Assembly (NCBI GenBank): GCA_963422465.1
Contig: OY730174.1
Location: 1,054,001 to 1,118,000 of the forward strand
Length of the DNA: 64,000 nucleotides
From: Lichina pygmaea
Lineage: Eukaryota; Ascomycota; Lichinomycetes; Lichinales; Lichinaceae
Direction: 5' to 3'
Positions 61,177-64,000 of the stretch are shown piece by piece (within the stretch, counting starts at the first letter, position 1; each line of letters starts with the position of its first letter). The notes under the pieces are model-generated. The model was not told the DNA's origin. It searched no databases and saw only the letters and a program-made list of their open reading frames with translations. The translations under genes and the position numbers were made by a program.

Positions 61177-61761
61177 ACATGATGATGAGGCACTACCTTC
61201 AAGAGACCTCAGAAAAGATACAACACCAAATAGACAAAAAATTGAAAATGGCACCTCAGCTGAAGAAGGGGGATAAAGTCTACCTCTTCACAAAAAATTG
61301 GAAAGTCAAGAAACCAAGAACAAAGAAACTAGACCATGTCAAGGTCAGACTGTTTTCAGTTGAAGAAAGAACTGGACCAGTCAACGTCAGACTGCGACTA
61401 CCGAGAGACGCTTGGGTACACCCAAACTTTCACATCTCAATGATCAAATTAGCTGACCAGAGCACACCCTTGCAGGAAACATTTCATTACCAACCAGAGG
61501 AAGAACAGGAATTCAAGGTCAAACATATTCTGAAGAGAAAAGGTCAGCGATACCTTGTCAAGTGGAAAAACTACCCAGACTCGGAAAATACCTGGGAACC
61601 ACTCAGGAACCTCACAAACTGCCAGCTCCTCCTGCAGTAGTTCTGGCAGAAGCAGGACTGAACAGCTTGGCCTGCAGTGTGGACACGTCAATGACTGTCA
61701 CCGACAAGTCTTCACCATCCACCTCTATTTCAGTAACAAGGCACTGGAGCTTCTTTCTTGC

Positions 61762-62103
61762 TTAACCCTCAGCACCTTCAAGAACCTTTCGCTTTCGGGA
61801 CACACAAGCCTGCAGCTTGGCAAGCTGCTCAACAAGAGTATCCTGCTTGGCTTCATCAACAGCCAAATCCTCGCAAAGGTTATCTTGGGTCATGTTCAGC
61901 GACTCCCAAGAAAGTGATACACAGGACTTCCCATGACAAGTGCATTCAGCGCACTTCAACTTATTGTTGTTGTCAGACATTTGGAAACAGGACTTGTGGT
62001 TCAAAACACAGAAGTCACACGGAGCAAGTGACATAAAGTTATGATCACAGATCTGGGCTGCCAGTTGTCTTCGGTAAGCAGAGGCATGTGATTTCGCAGA
62101 CAT
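61762..62103 (-). other. Antisense Cys-rich frame of gypsy-1
   Basis: A frame of 113 codons with an ATG at 62103 (MSAKSHASAYRR), on the strand opposite to gag-pol, between the chromodomain and the 3' LTR. It has a Cys-rich block (CDFCVLNHKSC, then KCAECTCHGKSC) followed by an acidic helical segment (DLAVDEAKQDTLVEQLAKLQ) and a basic end CVSRKRKVLE. The C-x2-C-x5-C plus C-x2-C-x4-K-x-C spacing suggests two small metal-binding units. The frame remains open longer than expected in such a degraded neighbourhood. Confidence 0.65.
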
Positions 62104-62147
62104 ACTCAAGAATTCATCAGGATAATAAATAAAGGAGAGGAGGGTAG

Positions 62148-62837
62148 TGTTACGATCCCTGGGATGGGAGCCACTCATTTATAGGCAATCAGGCCGCGGG
62201 CCAGGCAAGAGGACACCATGGAAAGTCAAGTGACCAAACTGACAAAGGGTCACGTGACTGTTGAGACAAACACGGGTGTCTCAACACAGTATGCATCAAG
62301 ACAATCTCACCAGTCTTGATGCAGGGTACAGGAAGTGTTGAGACAATCTTACCTGTCTTGACACAGTGTGCATGAAGCATCAAGACAATCTCACCAGTCT
62401 CGACGCAGGATGCATAACATGGTGGGACTGTCAAGACAATCTCACCTGTCTTGACACAGTGTGCATGAAGCATCAAGACAATCTCACCAGTCTTGACACA
62501 GAGTGCATAACATGGTGGGACTGTCAAGACAATCTCACCCATCTTGATGTCAAGACTGTCAAGACAATCTTGATCATCTTGACAGGCCAGCACTATATAG
62601 TCCGGTGATAGTTCCCTTATGGAACAATCATCTTCAACTCATGTTGTGATCCAGACAACTAGATCTACTTTAATACAATCCTTTTGTACGAAGCCATTGA
62701 TCAGGTGTCACCACCACCACGTTCCACCAAACCCCTTTGCGCTCCTTGACACTCCTCTTCTGCGAGAACCAACCCGCCTTCCGCATCTCGCCCTTAATCC
62801 TATACTCAGTTAGGACAGCACGGTACAGACCGCAACA
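62148..62837 (+). repeat. 3' LTR of gypsy-1
   Basis: 690 bp, the same length as the 5' LTR, preceded by a purine tract (AAAGGAGAGGAGGG). Differences from the 5' LTR are mainly transitions, some of them in paired hairpin positions. Confidence 0.93.
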
Positions 62838-64000
62838 CTGGCTAGCTCATGAACTTGTTTTCTGAAGGTGTTCTGTTTGCCTTCTCTGACAGCTTTCTTC
62901 TTGAGCTTAGTTGCTTCTTCTAGCTCTTCTTGGCTTACCTGTCCTCTGAGCACTTGTTTTCTTATTCTTCTTTCCTGCTTAACTTTAGTTTGGATCTCTT
63001 GGTTCCACCAGGGGACTGAGTGGCTAGATTGCTTCTGGAGTTCTGTGCATCTGTCTGCTATTTCTTGGAGAAAGTGGTTAAGATATTCCAAGTACTCATC
63101 CACTTCATGTTTATCTTGAAAGTGGAAGGGCAGCTGCAAATTATTACACTCTTGTTTTGCCAGATTTGTGTCCAGTGTTTTCCAGTTCCTTTCTGGCTTC
63201 CAGGTTTTTCTTGGTGAGTCCAGGTCCAGGCTAGTTAGCACAGGTCTGTGGTCAGACCTATGAAAGAACTGCAAAGCAATTTTAGAAAAGATTAGAGAGT
63301 TAGAAAGAGAAGAAGATATAAAGGAAAGATCAAAAGGTGAACAGGGTTTGTGGGAAAGAGATCTAGCTCTTGTGGGTGTAAAAGGTGCAATAGCTAACTC
63401 CAGATTTGAGTTTTTCATTAGAGTTTGGAACTTGTGTGCAGTGTCAGAATATAGTCTTCTTTTCTTTGACCAGTCAGAGTGGTGAAGATTTGAGTCTGTA
63501 AGAAGAATATACTGCCCTTTTGCTTGTAAAGCATTTTGGAGTAGACAGAGAAGAGCTTCTGATGCTTGTAGGTAGTTCTCTTGACTTGAGGGAGTGAAGT
63601 ATAGATTATGCACTCACAGAGAAGTAGAGGTGTTTTCCAGATGAATTTCAAGAGAAACAAAGTCTTTACTCCAGAAAGTAGGGTGGAGAGATGACAGTTT
63701 CAGGTTTTTGTTAATAAGAAAAAGAGTTCTGCCAATCTCTGGAGAATATAAAGGAAGAAAAGAAGAAAAAACAGTTGAGGTGCTGGTTTGAAGGTGAGGA
63801 TTCTTCCAGGGTTCTTGAAGTGCAATAATATCTACTTCTTGAAGAGTTGGGGTTGCTAGAAGTAGCTCTTGGACTGATTGGCTTTTCTGCACATTGTATT
63901 GAAGAAGTGTGAACTTTGTATTCTTCATGTAGACATTTCATCTTCAAAGATCTTGAAGGGGTTGACTGACTGCTTTCTCCCTGTGTTTGTTGATCTTGTA

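Larger units (their letters stand above)
48366..62837 (+). mobile_element. Chromodomain Ty3/gypsy element (gypsy-1), hosting two later insertions
   Basis: Flanked by a 5-bp target duplication CTGGC (48361-48365, 62838-62842) in the LINE. Parts in order: 5' LTR 48366-49055; gag region about 49074-49900 with a CYACGKLGHMAKDC zinc knuckle; protease about 50680-51025 (LVDSGASGNYIS); reverse transcriptase from about 51240, resuming after an insertion at 53505; RNase H about 53800-54070; integrase from about 54290, resuming after a second insertion at 61177; chromodomain about 61500-61640 (KRKGQRYLVKWKNYP); antisense frame about 61762-62103; purine tract; 3' LTR 62148-62837. Without its guests it is about 6.7 kb, normal length. 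It is a fossil broken at roughly ten or more places. Its LTRs differ at a few percent of sites, mostly transitions, so it is not very recent. Confidence 0.92.
45461..64000 (-). mobile_element. Tad-like LINE, split by later insertions; 5' end outside window
   Basis: A non-LTR retrotransposon read on the minus strand. The endonuclease part of ORF2 is 63928-62843 (LLQYNVQKSQ start, FFHRSDHRPVLTS, SVPWWNQEIQTK). The reverse transcriptase is 48360-46460 (GFRKGRSTESALFLLTSQVE, LLSLDISGAYDRV, GVPQGSSLSPILF, LGFADDTN). The C-terminal knuckle is 45885-45640 (CMCGQAEETVKHITSSC), followed by a 3' UTR and A-rich tail at about 45485-45461. No RNase H motif is visible between RT and knuckle. Two in-frame TGA codons interrupt ORF2 (63616-63614 and 47198-47196), each at a place where Arg would fit, as CGA-to-TGA change. 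A gypsy element (48366-62837) and a solo LTR (45891-46454) are inserted in it. ORF1 would lie beyond the right edge. Confidence 0.88.

Overview
The window is nuclear DNA of a filamentous ascomycete, most likely a sordariomycete and perhaps Hypocreales. The host genes carry short GT..AG introns (about 60-300 nt). Their proteins are close to the fungal forms of Epl1, calcineurin B, mitochondrial uS9, eEF1B-gamma, the Snf1-kinase beta subunit and Kin17. The repeats are a Tad-like LINE and chromodomain Ty3/gypsy elements, which are typical of such genomes. The species cannot be named from the sequence.

Positions 1-34,000 are the gene-bearing part. In order: epl1 (minus, cut by the left edge) head-to-head with the calcineurin B gene (plus); a polyglutamine-rich conserved protein (minus); mitochondrial ribosomal protein uS9m (minus); eEF1B-gamma (plus); a 219-residue predicted secreted protein of unknown family (plus); the Snf1/AMPK beta subunit (minus); a small membrane protein (plus) convergent with a seven-helix membrane protein (minus); Kin17-like (plus); and a CBM48-like glycogen-binding protein (minus). 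Most coordinates come from splicing exons by hand with consistent phases. Several intergenic stretches of 2-5 kb hold no gene I can support. They are full of microsatellites and of GTAC/TACGTAC palindrome clusters.

Positions 34,000-43,450 are sparse. They hold a 753-bp Mutator-type non-autonomous transposon with long inverted ends and a 9-bp target duplication, an AT-rich 1.8-kb element with inverted arms, and one solitary cytochrome P450 gene with a 21-bp triple repeat in its promoter.

Positions 44,000-64,000 are a nest of retroelements with no host gene. A minus-strand LINE (endonuclease half at the right edge, reverse-transcriptase half at 45.5-48.4 kb) was split by a 14.5-kb block at 48,366-62,837. 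That block is a chromodomain Ty3/gypsy element, itself interrupted by a second complete-length chromovirus (55,057-61,176) and by a 1.6-kb chimeric retroposon (51,901-53,504). A solo LTR of the first family sits in the LINE tail. Each of these four later insertions has a target duplication, one of them with a single mismatch. The gypsy elements are fossils, broken in many places.

The most interesting observations are these. (1) Both chromoviruses carry an antisense Cys-rich frame between chromodomain and 3' LTR. (2) Both have an 8-nt self-complementarity between the predicted RNA 5' end and the sequence 2 nt after the 5' LTR, as in Tf1-type self-priming. (3) The LTR promoter has an array of hairpins whose stems change in a compensatory way between copies. 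(4) There is a MINE-like chimera of a LINE tail and an LTR-element fragment.
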